Of a DNA stretch of 64,000 nt, positions 53,282-63,423 are shown piece by piece. A program made the position numbers and the translations under genes. Below the pieces are notes generated by a model that had not been told where the DNA came from, made no database searches, and was given only the letters and a program-made list of their open reading frames with translations. The stretch comes from Bradyrhizobium daqingense (GTDB lineage: Bacteria > Pseudomonadota > Alphaproteobacteria > Rhizobiales > Xanthobacteraceae), in contig NZ_CP088014.1 in assembly GCF_021044685.1 (NCBI RefSeq), forward strand, positions 6,062,001 through 6,126,000. The letters are read 5' to 3'. How positions within the stretch are numbered: the first letter of the stretch is position 1; each line of letters starts with the position of its first letter.

Positions 53282-53977
53282 TTACACAACCTTCCCAACC
53301 ACTGCACCAATCCCGGCCGTCAGTGCCATCGCACAGGCGCCCCAGAATGCCACTCGTATGGTTGGCTTCAACAGGCCGGCACCTCCCGCCTTAGCACCGA
53401 TCGCGCCAAGCAGTGACAGAAAGAGCAACGAACCTGCAGCGACGGCCGGAATTAAGACGTTGGACGGCGAAACCAGGACAAGCGCAAGCGGTGCTACCGC
53501 TCCGACGGAGAAGGTCGCGGCCGATGCTATCGCTGCCTGCACCGGACGAGCGGTGCTGATTTCCGAAATGCCTAGCTCATCCCGGGCGTGCGCACCCAGG
53601 GCGTCCTTTGCCATAAATTGCTTCGAAACCTCACGGGCGAGATCGGGCTCGACGCCTCGCGCGACATAAATCTGAGCAAGCTCTTCCCTCTCGGACACCG
53701 GATCGCCCGCCAGCTCGCGCTTCTCGCGCGCGAGGTCGGCATGCTCCGTATCCGACTGCGAACTGACGGAAACATATTCGCCGGCTGCCATTGACATCGC
53801 GCCGGCAACCAGCCCGGCAACCCCGGTCAAGAGAACATCGCTTCGAGACACGGCAGCAGACGCTACTCCCAGGATAAGACTGGCGGTTGATATGATCCCA
53901 TCATTGGCGCCGAGTACCGCCGCTCTCAGCCAGCCGATGCGCGCAACGAGGTGGGTCTCTTTGTGGAGGCGGCTCAT
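53282..53977 (-). CDS. VIT1/CCC1-family iron/manganese transporter
   Basis: 231 aa with about five membrane spans. N-terminal GWLRAAVLGANDGIISTASL is the VIT/CCC1 signature; AGLVAGAMSMAAGEYVSVSS is the second helix with the conserved Met-Ala-Gly-Glu; the loop with DLAREKRELAGDPVSEREEL binds metal in relatives. It moves Fe2+ or Mn2+ across the membrane, a role that fits oxidative or low-oxygen stress. Confidence 0.92.
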   Translation of the reverse strand: MSRLHKETHLVARIGWLRAAVLGANDGIISTASLILGVASAAVSRSDVLLTGVAGLVAGAMSMAAGEYVSVSSQSDTEHADLAREKRELAGDPVSEREELAQIYVARGVEPDLAREVSKQFMAKDALGAHARDELGISEISTARPVQAAIASAATFSVGAVAPLALVLVSPSNVLIPAVAAGSLLFLSLLGAIGAKAGGAGLLKPTIRVAFWGACAMALTAGIGAVVGKVV

Positions 53978-54117
53978 CTGTCAATCACTCTCTCAACCGC
54001 CCTTTCCCGCCTTGAGAAGGCAGGTTGAAGAGCGTGTGACGGGTAAACAGCTGATGTGATTCTTCTTTCACATCCTGTGATCTTCGATCACGATCACCGC
54101 CTTGGGGGCCTCCCGTA

Positions 54118-54131
54118 ATGATCTAGATCAA
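54118..54131. promoter_or_regulatory. Degenerate FixK/FNR-type box
   Basis: On the minus strand TTGATCTAGATCAT, one base off TTGA-N6-TCAA. It is 141 bp from the VIT1 ATG and overlaps the end of the sensor stub. Confidence 0.4.
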
Positions 54132-54299
54132 CAGGAAACTGGACACCGATACTGTTTCGGGTATTTCGCATCCGTGAACAGCATGGGGCAGTCGGATTGT
54201 CTCAGCGGCGGCGACAAACGGACCGAGCTCCTTCCGGAAGCTCTCGACTGCGGCTTCGGCGCCCTTCTGCCGGTCAGATTTTTCCGCTATGTCGGACAT
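54123..54299 (-). pseudogene. N-terminal stub of a PAS/LOV-type sensor protein
   Basis: The minus-strand ATG at 54299, with AAGGGGG just upstream, reads MSDIAEKSDRQKGAEAAVES then FRKELGPFVAAAETIRLP. In the +1 frame it continues PMLFTDAKYP before a stop. This is the amino-terminal helix and first strand of the PAS/LOV sensor kinases common in Bradyrhizobium, cut off after about 45 residues. The domain body is absent. I place it by recall of such proteins, so the family is tentative; it is clearly not a full gene. Confidence 0.5.
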
Positions 54300-54408
54300 G
54301 TCCCCCTTCGATCAACGCGCTTTGCATGCCGTGACCACGGTTCTGCAGGCTTCTTCCTACAACAAGTCTTTCAATGGTAGCATAATCAGTCTGACGCCGC
54401 GGAAAGAC

Positions 54409-54422
54409 ATTGCGATGCGTCA
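54409..54422. promoter_or_regulatory. FixK-type box (TTGC variant) upstream of the SbmA/YddA-like transporter
   Basis: TTGCGATGCGTCAA, matching the FixK2-type half-site variant TTGC-N6-TCAA, 73 bp before the ATG at 54495. Confidence 0.6.
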
Positions 54423-55989
54423 AGATCCTGATCGCTCGAACCTGCTTGGGTAATCTGGCGATCCGTCCGACGAAACAGAAGGCGACGCGGGCAGATGAAG
54501 GCTGACGTTGCACCACCTGCGCCTCCCCAGGCCGCCCCCCCTCCGGCGGAGGCAATTTCGAAGCCGCCGCAGGCCGCTCATCCTCTGATACCTATCATGC
54601 CGGAAGTGGCGGACAGGCCCGCTCTCGCCGATGCACGGATCAAGGCCGCGGCGACACGCGATTTCAATCTTGCCCGGGACCTTGGCGTGTTCACGCGCAT
54701 ACGCGCCGAAGGGGGGCGGCGCGTGATAGCCATCTTCGTCGCCTCGACGTTCGTCACCGTCGCCAACATGTTTGGACAAGTCCAACTCAACGACTGGAAC
54801 GGCCGGTTCTTCGACGCCGTCGGCCGCAAGGACCTGTCCGGTTTTGTTCATGATCTCCAGACGTTCGTTGTCATCATCGCCATTTTGTTGGCGCTCACGG
54901 TTGCAAACACCTATCTCCAGGAGCGCCTGAAGTTTCGACTTCGGGAGTGGATCACCCTTCATCTCCTGGCCGAGTGGCTCAAGCCGTTGCGCGTCTATCA
55001 GCTCGGCTTTGCTGGCGAGTATGGTCGTAACCCGGATCAGCGCATACAGGAGGATACGCGTCTTCTGGGCGACTACACCGCCGACCTCGGCTGCGGCATC
55101 GTATATTCCTTGCTTCAGCTCATGGCTTTCGTCGGCATGCTCTGGACGCTCTCGGCGCAAGTCACGTTCCAGGTCGCCGGCTACGACATCGCCATTCCCG
55201 GCTACATGGTCTGGTGTGCGCTCGCTTATGCCTTGACGGGGTCCGCTCTGACCTGGATCGTGGGACGGCCGCTGATTGCCTTGAACGGTGAGCGGTATGC
55301 GCGGGAGGCGGAATTCCGCTTCGCGCTCGTTCGGGTCAATGAATCCGGCGAGAGCATCGCACTCCATGGCGGAGAGACGGACGAACGACGGCATCTCGAG
55401 ACCGAGCTCGCGGCCGTCGTGGACACGATGCGACGGATATCCACTTCGCTCGCTCGCCTGACCTGGATCACGTCGGGCATTGGCTGGCTGTCGCTGGTCG
55501 TTCCAATCCTGGTGGCCGCACCGGCCTATTTCGGCGGCAACCTGACGCTTGGCGGCCTGATCATGGTGGCGGGCGCGTTCACCCAGGTGCAATTGGCGTT
55601 GCGATGGTTTGTCGACAATTTTTCCCGCCTCGCCGACTGGCGCGCCGCGGTTCATCGGGTCGCGGCGTTTCGCGAAGCGCTCGACAATCTTCCTGCGATC
55701 GAACAAGGCGCAGAGGAAATCAAACGCGCGGAGCACCCGGAGGGACATCTCGCCTTCGAGGCCGTGCGCATCCTCTTGCCGGACGGACATATCGTCATCG
55801 ATGATGCGACGGCCAGCATCACCCCTGGCGAGCGCGTCTTGATTGTTGGCGACACCGGACGAGGAAAGTCGACACTCTTCCGCGCCGTGGCCGGTCTATG
55901 GCCATGGGGTTCCGGAACGATCCTCACGCCTCCACCCAAGACCATGTCGTTCCTGCCGCAACGCCCTTACCTGCCACTGGGGCCCCTAA

Positions 55990-56920
55990 GAGCCTGACTC
56001 AAAAAGCGTAGACGGCTTCAAGGCTGGGCCAAGCGGCGAGTTAGAAGCCTCAGATGGGCGACGAGCAGCCAGGCAAGCTCGGTGGCGGCAGACCCTTCAA
56101 AGTCTTTGGAGAGACGCCGGCATCTGCCGAACCATGCAAAGGTACGTTCGACGACCCAGCGCCTGGGCAGGAGCTGGAAGCCTTTGACCCCGTGCGGTCG
56201 CTCGACGATCTCGATCGTCCACGGTCCGCAGTCTGAGAGTGCGTTGACGAGCTGTTTGCCGCGATAGATCCGGTCGGCAAAGACATGCTTGAGCCTTGGG
56301 AAGCGGCCTCGCAAGTCCTCCAACAGGGGAACGGCGCCATGGACGTCCTGGATGTTGGCGGGATGAACATATGCCGCCAGCAAGAGGCCGTTGGTGTCGG
56401 TCACGATATGGCGCTTGCGCCCCTGGAGGCGCTTGCCGGCGTCGAACCCGCGTGGCCCGCCGGCCTCCGTCGTCGAGGCGGTCTGGCTATCGATGACGGC
56501 AGCTGTCGGTGTGGACTTTCGCCCTGATCTCCGGCGCTCCTTCCGAACCAAACCTTCGACGATCTCCTGCCATCTACCCGTGTCGCGCCAGGCGTAAAAA
56601 TAGCCCTGCACCGTCGAGTAAGGCGGGAACCCCTTCGGCAAGGCGCGCCATTGGCAGCCGCTCGACAGAACATAGAAGATCGCCTGCACAATATCGCGCA
56701 GATGGACCTTCCGCGGCCGGCCCAATCGCTGTCGCGGCGGCATCTTCCGGGCGATCAGCGCCCACTCGGCATCGGTCAGATCGCTTGCGTAACGCAGCCC
56801 ACTGCGCTGATACTTGATACGAGCGGCTTTGGTCCACGGCATGGTGTCCTCCCTCGAATCTTTGCAAATCCGAAGGAAGCACAAGCCCGCTAAAGCCGCT
56901 CACCTTTTTCGGTCAGGCTC
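55990..56920. mobile_element. IS5-family insertion sequence with TAA target duplication
   Basis: 931 bp bounded by GAGCCTGAC at 55990 and GTCAGGCTC ending 56920, inverted repeats of at least nine perfect bases, extended imperfectly. TAA (55987-55989) is repeated at 56921-56923. It carries one transposase on the minus strand and sits inside the ABC transporter gene, leaving both gene parts otherwise intact. That suggests a recent insertion. Confidence 0.92.
56018..56842 (-). CDS. IS5-family transposase
   Basis: 274 aa from the ATG at 56842 (MPWTKAARIKYQRSGLRYAS). DUF4096-type N-terminus with SDLTDAEWALIARKMPPRQR, then the DDE catalytic core: first Asp in AAVIDSQTASTTE, second in HVFADRIYRGKQL, Glu in WVVERTFAWFGRCRRL. 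It appears complete. It cuts and joins the IS ends. Confidence 0.95.
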   Translation of the reverse strand: MPWTKAARIKYQRSGLRYASDLTDAEWALIARKMPPRQRLGRPRKVHLRDIVQAIFYVLSSGCQWRALPKGFPPYSTVQGYFYAWRDTGRWQEIVEGLVRKERRRSGRKSTPTAAVIDSQTASTTEAGGPRGFDAGKRLQGRKRHIVTDTNGLLLAAYVHPANIQDVHGAVPLLEDLRGRFPRLKHVFADRIYRGKQLVNALSDCGPWTIEIVERPHGVKGFQLLPRRWVVERTFAWFGRCRRLSKDFEGSAATELAWLLVAHLRLLTRRLAQP

Positions 56921-57401
56921 TAAGGAACGCCCTGAGCTATCCGAGCCCGCCCGATGCCTTCCTCGATGCGGATGTGCGACAGGCCCTGGAGCGGTGCGAT
57001 CTCGGCAATCTCATTCCCAAGCTCGACACGACCGAGCGCTGGGACAAGGAGCTCTCGCTCGGCGAACAGGAGCGCCTCGCTTTTGCGCGCCTTCTCCTGC
57101 ACAAGCCGGCATGGGTCTTTCTGGACGAAGCGACGGCCGCGCTCGACGAGGACAGCCAGCGCCGCGTCATGGCTCTGTTCGACGATGAGCTGAAGCAGAC
57201 CACCGTGTTGAGCATCGGTCATCGGCCGGATCTGGCCGTCTATCATACCCGGACGCTTCAGCTCGTTCATGGACGTGACGGTGACCGCCTCAAGCTCAAA
57301 CCGCCGCCTGCGCCACCTCCGCCTCGACGATGGCTGCAGCGGCTCGACGACTGGCTGCTGAAGATCGGACCATAATGGCATCCGCTTAAGCGCCTGCATT
57401 T

Positions 57402-57415
57402 TTGACTTGCGTCAA
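57402..57415. promoter_or_regulatory. FixK/FNR-type box upstream of the first DUF3309 gene
   Basis: TTGACTTGCGTCAA, perfect TTGA-N6-TCAA, 116 bp before the ATG at 57532. Confidence 0.7.
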
Positions 57416-57531
57416 ACAGGCCTTGCTACTTTGCGACAAGATGAGTTCCTTACTAGGAACTGAGTGGGTCGTCCACAAGCTGGGCAAGTTCGAGACAGTG
57501 ACGTCACGACCATCCGTAAAGGGAGACTCAA

Positions 57532-57696
57532 ATGTCAATCTGGACCATTATTCTGATCATTCTAATCATCGCGCTGCTGGGCGGCTTCAGTGGGATCGGT
57601 GGCGGTCCGTTCTACGGTACTGGCTACTACGGCGGTGGAGGTCTTGGTCTTGTGATTGTCATTCTGCTGATCTTGCTTTTGCTCGGCAAACTTTGA
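57532..57696 (+). CDS. DUF3309-type small membrane protein
   Basis: 54 aa. Two hydrophobic segments, MSIWTIILIILIIALLGGFS and LGLVIVILLILLLLGKL, with a glycine-rich GGGPFYGTGYYGGG between, the pattern of the DUF3309 family. Such proteins are stress-induced but their function is unknown. GGGAG precedes the ATG. A twin of equal length is at 59266. Confidence 0.8.
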   Translation: MSIWTIILIILIIALLGGFSGIGGGPFYGTGYYGGGGLGLVIVILLILLLLGKL

Positions 57697-57732
57697 TCAG
57701 GCGGTCGCCGGGCGCGCCGGTGATGAGCCCGC

Positions 57733-58476
57733 TTGAAATGCCGCTTATTTCATACGTTTTGCGATGCTCCGGTCGCGTCTGTCGGCGCATTTGAGTTCGT
57801 TGAATTTACCATTGCGTTCGACCGAGACGCCAACGAAGAGAGAAGAGAGGAGGCGGAACTGACGCTGCCCGCCGAAGCCACTGCGTTCGTCCCTGCCTCT
57901 GTCTTGCTGCAGCGGCTTCACGACGAGGCGCCGGCGGATCACTTTACCCTCGACTGGCTGATGAGCCGCATGCACCGGCGTTCCTTCGGACTCATCATGC
58001 TGCTACTCGCTATAGTCGCCGTTGCGCCGGGCGTCTCGATCGTCGCTGGCCTGCTACTCATGGTCCCTGCGTTCCAGATGATTCTGGGCCAGAACATGCC
58101 GGTGTTTCCGCGCCGTATCGCCGCCCGTCCAATACCGACCATGCACCTCGCCGCACTAGTACTGCGGGCTGTGCCTGTGTTGAGGTCTCTTGAGAAGTTG
58201 ATTCATCCGCGTTGGCCGACTCCGCTCGATGCAACCAAGCGTGTTGTAGGCGCCGTCGTCGTGCTGCTGAACATCACCCTGCTGTTCACGCCGGTCCCTC
58301 TCAGCAACATCGTCCCCGCCCTCGTGATCGCGCTCATCTCGTTGGCGTATCTTGAAGAGGACGGGATCTTGCTTTCGATCGCAATGTTGGCCAGCATCGT
58401 TGTGCTGGCTATCGAGTTGGTGGTGGTCTGGGAGACCGTCCTCGGCGGGAAATGGCTCTTTGACCCCTGGTCCTAG
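57733..58476 (+). CDS. ExoD-family membrane protein
   Basis: The ATG at 57733 gives 247 aa, but the first 42 residues lack family character. The ExoD body begins at about ELTLPAEATAFVPASVLLQR: HRRSFGLIMLLLAIVAVAPG, VAGLLLMVPAFQMILGQNMP, then four further helices. GAGGAGG lies 5 nt before a CTG at 57859, which may be the true start, perhaps once an ATG. ExoD proteins influence exopolysaccharide and alkaline tolerance in rhizobia. Confidence 0.85.
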   Translation: MKCRLFHTFCDAPVASVGAFEFVEFTIAFDRDANEERREEAELTLPAEATAFVPASVLLQRLHDEAPADHFTLDWLMSRMHRRSFGLIMLLLAIVAVAPGVSIVAGLLLMVPAFQMILGQNMPVFPRRIAARPIPTMHLAALVLRAVPVLRSLEKLIHPRWPTPLDATKRVVGAVVVLLNITLLFTPVPLSNIVPALVIALISLAYLEEDGILLSIAMLASIVVLAIELVVVWETVLGGKWLFDPWS

Positions 58477-58585
58477 CCCGCGCGTAATCGACAGCGAAAC
58501 AATGCGGCACGTTCTGATGTAACTTCGTCGTCCTTTAACAGCTATGATTAACCTGGCGACGCGCGCACGGCGACCTTCAGCGACG

Positions 58586-58810
58586 TCATGTCAGGCTTTC
58601 CTTCTCCTTTACAATCTGCGTTAGCAGCTTGCGCACCCGCTCGTCGTGAAACGTCATTCCAAACAGGGCCAAAACAACCTGGTTGGGCGGAAGTTCCTCG
58701 TCACTCTTTGCCTGCCGGATAAACATTTCCATCTCACCATTTTCCCGAACGACGATAGCCGCGTCGTTGGCACGGAGATCAATGCGAGTTGGTCGTTTCA
58801 GCCCGAACAT
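58586..58810 (-). CDS. Hypothetical small protein
   Basis: 74 aa from the ATG at 58810 (MFGLKRPTRIDLRANDAAIV), with AGGAG 6 nt upstream. It is hydrophilic and mixed, with ending LLTQIVKEKESLT. No membrane span; no family recognised. A weak box-like TTGATCGAGATC lies about 45 bp upstream, and a perfect box at 58915 about 105 bp upstream. Confidence 0.55.
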   Translation of the reverse strand: MFGLKRPTRIDLRANDAAIVVRENGEMEMFIRQAKSDEELPPNQVVLALFGMTFHDERVRKLLTQIVKEKESLT

Positions 58811-58914
58811 TCTCAACTCCTGTTTGCGCTTTCGATCAGACGACTGGGATCTCGATCAACGCCGATTGAGGGCTCATTCGTCTAAAACTACAGCCGATGT
58901 CTCGTTCGAGTCCG

Positions 58915-58928
58915 TTGATTTGCATCAA
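58915..58928. promoter_or_regulatory. FixK/FNR-type box between two small genes
   Basis: TTGATTTGCATCAA, perfect TTGA-N6-TCAA, 75 bp before the ATG at 59004. Confidence 0.7.
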
Positions 58929-59003
58929 CATGATTTGGTGACTGCCTCGTAAGCTTCGATAGGCCCCATCGTAAGCGAACGCACAAATTAGGAATCCCGG
59001 ACC

Positions 59004-59150
59004 ATGTCTCGCAATATTCTTTACCTCGTCATCGGCGGGCTCGCCGTCGTCGCGGGGATACTAGGCTATCAAGTCTACCGGGAACGGCAGAAAACCACTG
59101 GCGTCGAGATCAGCATCGGCGAGCGTGGCATTTCGATCGAAAAAAAATAG
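59004..59150 (+). CDS. Small single-span membrane protein
   Basis: 48 aa, MSRNILYLVIGGLAVVAGIL then GYQVYRERQKTTGVEI and a tail SIGERGISIEKK. One N-terminal helix with a basic cytoplasmic tail. The spacing to the box at 58915 fits FixK2 control. The DUF3309 twin follows after 115 bp. Confidence 0.65.
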   Translation: MSRNILYLVIGGLAVVAGILGYQVYRERQKTTGVEISIGERGISIEKK

Positions 59151-59265
59151 CACTACGTTCTTCCCAACAATGCCCTCGACAGCCGCCCTCGGAGCTTGAG
59201 GACGCGCGCTAACTCGCACTGCCAAGAAGCCCATATCCCCAAGATCGCACCAAAGGAGTCGGACG

Positions 59266-59430
59266 ATGTCAATCGGACTTATCCTCGTGATCATCCTCAT
59301 CATCTTCCTGCTCGGTGGCTTCAGCGGCCGCTTTGGCGGCTACGGCTATGGCTTCGGCCACGGCGGCATGGGGGTCATCGGCATCATCCTGGTCATCCTG
59401 GTCGTATTGCTGCTGCTGGGTCGACTCTGA
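59266..59430 (+). CDS. DUF3309-type small membrane protein (second copy)
   Basis: 54 aa, MSIGLILVIILIIFLLGGFS, then GRFGGYGYGFGHGGMG and IIGIILVILVVLLLLGRL-like end. Same length and plan as the protein at 57532. The SD AAAGGAG is strong. Confidence 0.8.
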   Translation: MSIGLILVIILIIFLLGGFSGRFGGYGYGFGHGGMGVIGIILVILVVLLLLGRL

Positions 59431-59604
59431 TCCCCCCGGTATCGGCTGCGCCGGCCGGCGCAATTCCAGAATATCACCATTCCTTAGTGGTCGACCGGCT
59501 CGATCCCGTCGAGGCGCTGCGCTTCGAGTAAGCGAGACGTTGACCAGGCGGCTCGGCGTCGACGGAAAACTTGAAAGTTGGAGCGCCGCTTGAGCTGATT
59601 CCTG

Positions 59605-59631
59605 CAGAAAAGCCCGGCATTTTTGCCGGGC
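59605..59631 (-). terminator. Intrinsic terminator of groEL
   Basis: On the minus strand GCCCGGCA (59631-59624) pairs with TGCCGGGC (59619-59612) around an A-rich loop, followed by TTTT. It begins 33 bp after the groEL stop at 59664. Confidence 0.8.
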
Positions 59632-59663
59632 CTTCGCTATTGTTGAGCTCTGACCGAGTTGGA

Positions 59664-61304
<1,641 letters not shown>

Positions 61305-61444
61305 GATGATCTCCGTTTTCAACTGTCATATCCGAAAGACCGCGCGACTCGCGCGAGCTCTTTAGGGACGTGATTTCAACTTGCAGGACTTATCCTTCTC
61401 CTTCGAGACGCTGGCTGCTTAGGATAAGGAAAACAGACTGGCGT

Positions 61445-61745
61445 TTAGACGACCTTCTTCGTTGCGGCAGGCAGCTCAGTGAGATCGCCCATAATGTCGC
61501 TTTCCTTCATGATCAGAGGCCATGACCATCAAGCTTGACCGGTGCCTGACCATTTGCCGAACAGAACGCGGTCGCCAACCCTGAGATCGATGGGAAGCAG
61601 CTTGCCGGCTTTGTCGCAGCCATCAGGACTTCGCCCTGCGGGGGTTTTTCCTTGGCGCTGTCCGGAATGATGATTCCACCGGTGGTCTTCTCTTCGGCTT
61701 CGATCGCTTGACCACGACGCGATCGTGAAGCGGACGGAATTTCGT
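61445..61745 (-). pseudogene. groES: Degenerate groES
   Basis: From ACG at 61745, where ATG should be (SD GGAGGAAAGC before it), the reading is KFRPLHDRVVVKR. After a shift comes IEAEEKTTGGIIIPDSAKEK, then KAGKLLPIDLRVGDRVLFGK, then VKLDGHGL, then LIMKESDIMGDLTEL and a tail to TAA at 61447-61445. At least four changes of frame are needed to read the family order. The open minus-strand frame of 81 codons is only a patch of it. The gene is dead unless sequence errors are to blame. Confidence 0.88.
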
Positions 61746-61783
61746 GCTTTCCTCCCATTTTCTGTTGTTGTGCTTTGGACGAA

Positions 61784-61810
61784 ATGGCAATCGCGGCTAA
61801 CGAGTGCTAG
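61784..61810 (-). promoter_or_regulatory. CIRCE-like inverted repeat upstream of groES, damaged
   Basis: On the minus strand CTAGCACTC (61810-61802) matches the left CIRCE half TTAGCACTC at 8 of 9, and nine bases on GATTGCCAT (61792-61784) is a poor right half. HrcA binds CIRCE. The IS element joins exactly at base 61810/61811, so the upstream side of the operator is now IS DNA. Confidence 0.55.
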
Positions 61811-62642
61811 GGTCCAGACTCAATTGAGCCAATATGCGACGAGAGCGGCGAGATGAACAGCGGCCAAAAAATTACGGGCGAGCTTGTCATATCGCGTGGC
61901 GATGCGCCGGAAGTCCTTGAGCCTGCAAAAGCAGCGTTCGATGACATTTCGTCCTTTGTAGGCGCGTTTGTTGAAGCGATGGATGACGACACGGTTAGAT
62001 TTATTGGGGATTACGGGCTTGGCGCCACGACGAATGATTTCGCCGCGAAGCTTGTCGCCATCATACCCTTTGTCGGCGAGGAGCACGCTCATGGGTGGCG
62101 CGAGCGCCAGGACATCGGGAGCCGCAGCGACATCGGCATCCTGGCCTGGAGTCAGATGCAGGACGACCGGCCGGCAGAGCGGATCGCTCAGCGCATGGAT
62201 TTTTGTCGTGCGGCCTCCGCGCGAGCGGCCGATTGCTTGATTGTGCTCCCCCCTTTTCCGCCGGAGGCACACCGGTGAGCTTTAATCGAGGTCGAGTCGA
62301 GCGACAGTACGACGCCGTCTTCGCCAGGCTTGGCCAGCGCTTCGAAGATTGCGCACCATCGTCCTCGCTTGGCCCAGCGATTGAAGCGATTGTAGATCGT
62401 CGTGTAAGGGCCGTATTCACGTGGACAATCACGCCATCGTGCACCCGATTGCAGCATGTGAATGATGCCGCTGACGATGCGTCGGTCGTCGTCCCGATCC
62501 GGCCCCGTCAGTCCCCTCGGCAGATGCGGTTCGATACGCGCCCATTGCCTGTCGTTCAGCCAAAACAAACCAGCGCGCATTCTCTCGCCCCCGAATCAAC
62601 ACGTAGGCAAGAGAATCACGTGGCGCTATTTAGGTACAGACC
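61811..62642. mobile_element. IS5-family (orfA/orfB frameshift type) insertion sequence with CTAG duplication
   Basis: 832 bp flanked by direct CTAG at 61807-61810 and 62643-62646. Ends GGTCCAGACTCA and, on the other strand, GGTCTGTACCTA form imperfect inverted repeats. It encodes a two-frame transposase on the minus strand. It separates the groES remnant from a promoter-like TTGTTC-N17-TATGTG at 62679-62651 (minus strand). Confidence 0.88.
61820..62580 (-). CDS. IS5-family transposase expressed by -1 frameshift (orfA-orfB)
   Basis: orfA starts at the ATG at 62580 (MRAGLFWLNDRQWARIEPHL) and holds SLDSTSIKAHR with the first Asp. orfB, read -1 relative to orfA, carries LLADKGYDGDKLRGEIIRRG (second Asp) and NVIERCFCRLKDFRRIATRY (Glu) and ends at 61820. 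They overlap in a run AAAAGGGGGG at 62257-62248, a classic slippery sequence. The fused product would be about 253 aa. Confidence 0.9.
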
Positions 62643-62748
62643 CTAGTCAGCACATAAGCGGCCGCGGGAGGACGAACAAGACCGTCCGCAAACGATATTC
62701 GCTCAGAGCACCACGGTTCGGCGGTGCTTGTCGAGATCGAGCGGCTCG

Positions 62749-63018
62749 TCACTCGTGAGGCGCGTCGGCATCAATCCGCTGCGCGTCAGCCAAATCGACC
62801 GGGCTGATGGAAATCATCTCCATCGTTGAACCGCGCGGCGACGCCGCTGGCACCATGATCATAGTGGCAACCCGGCGAAACGACGCGAACGACAATCCTT
62901 CGATCATCTCCTCATCGGTGATGACCTCGTACGCACCCGGAGGCAGGAGACGGTCGATCCCCTTGATCCGGAAAGGATGCCTGAAGGTAACCGTTTCGCG
63001 TCGCGAGCGCGTAGTCAT
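62749..63018 (-). CDS. Conserved hypothetical protein of rhizobia
   Basis: 89 aa (MTTRSRRETVTFRHPFRIKG). The pattern RHPFRIKGIDRLLPPGAYEV and TDEEMIEGLSFASFRRVATM is a short beta-rich family I know only as hypothetical in Bradyrhizobium. No membrane span or signal. Monocistronic. Confidence 0.75.
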   Translation of the reverse strand: MTTRSRRETVTFRHPFRIKGIDRLLPPGAYEVITDEEMIEGLSFASFRRVATMIMVPAASPRGSTMEMISISPVDLADAQRIDADAPHE

Positions 63019-63105
63019 GATCGGCTGTCCTTCACAAACAGCTTCGCATTGGCGTTATATGGTGAAGCAATCCGCTTACCGTGCTCCTTGTGCCGAGCTT
63101 GGCTG

Positions 63106-63423
63106 TCAGCGCTCACGTGAGGCGTCCTTATGATCGTGCAGGAAACGGGCAATCCGCGTCTTCAACACGATGGCGTCGTGCGATTTTCCCGAGGCCGCGT
63201 GCTCGAAGAGCCTGCGTTGGACGTCAGTAGGCAGATCATTCCATTCGCTGACAAGGGCGGCACCCAGGCATTCCAGGACCCTGCGCTCCACGTCCCGCAA
63301 ATCGCTCGCATTATAAGGTAAAGGCCACGCCAGCTCCTGCGCTCCGCCTTCCTCGTCCCAACGGTCGAGAGCGGTTGCCATTTCTTCTTCCGACGCTGTC
63401 CTTCGACCCTTCTTTTTGACCAT
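63106..63423 (-). CDS. Hypothetical protein
   Basis: 105 aa from the ATG at 63423 (MVKKKGRRTASEEEMATALD). Basic start then helical body with DLRDVERRVLECLGAALVSE and LPTDVQRRLFEHAASGKSHD. No domain recognised. On the same strand as the 62749 gene, 87 bp upstream of it, and so possibly in one operon. Confidence 0.65.
   Translation of the reverse strand: MVKKKGRRTASEEEMATALDRWDEEGGAQELAWPLPYNASDLRDVERRVLECLGAALVSEWNDLPTDVQRRLFEHAASGKSHDAIVLKTRIARFLHDHKDASRER

Larger units (their letters stand above)
54495..57375 (+). pseudogene. SbmA/BacA-YddA-type ABC transporter (TM-ATPase fusion) interrupted by an IS5 element
   Basis: The first part, 54495-55989, holds a Pro/Ala-rich N-terminus, about six helices with QLNDWNGRFFDAVGRKDLSG (family hallmark), and Walker A GDTGRGKSTL, then runs into the IS after LPLGPL. 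The rest, from 56921, resumes as RNALSYPSPPDAFLDADVRQ and carries the signature LSLGEQERLAFARLL, Walker B AWVFLDEATAALDED and the H-loop. Removing the 931-bp insert and one TAA copy joins the frame exactly, for 648 aa. The family exports or imports peptides or lipids. Confidence 0.9.

Noticed and set aside
54289..54453. 54-codon plus-strand frame MSDMSPFDQRALHAVT
   Set aside because: It lacks an SD and overlaps the better supported minus-strand sensor stub.
54420..55790. 456-codon minus-strand frame opposite the SbmA/YddA-like gene
   Set aside because: The plus strand carries ABC motifs; the minus frame is an antisense shadow.
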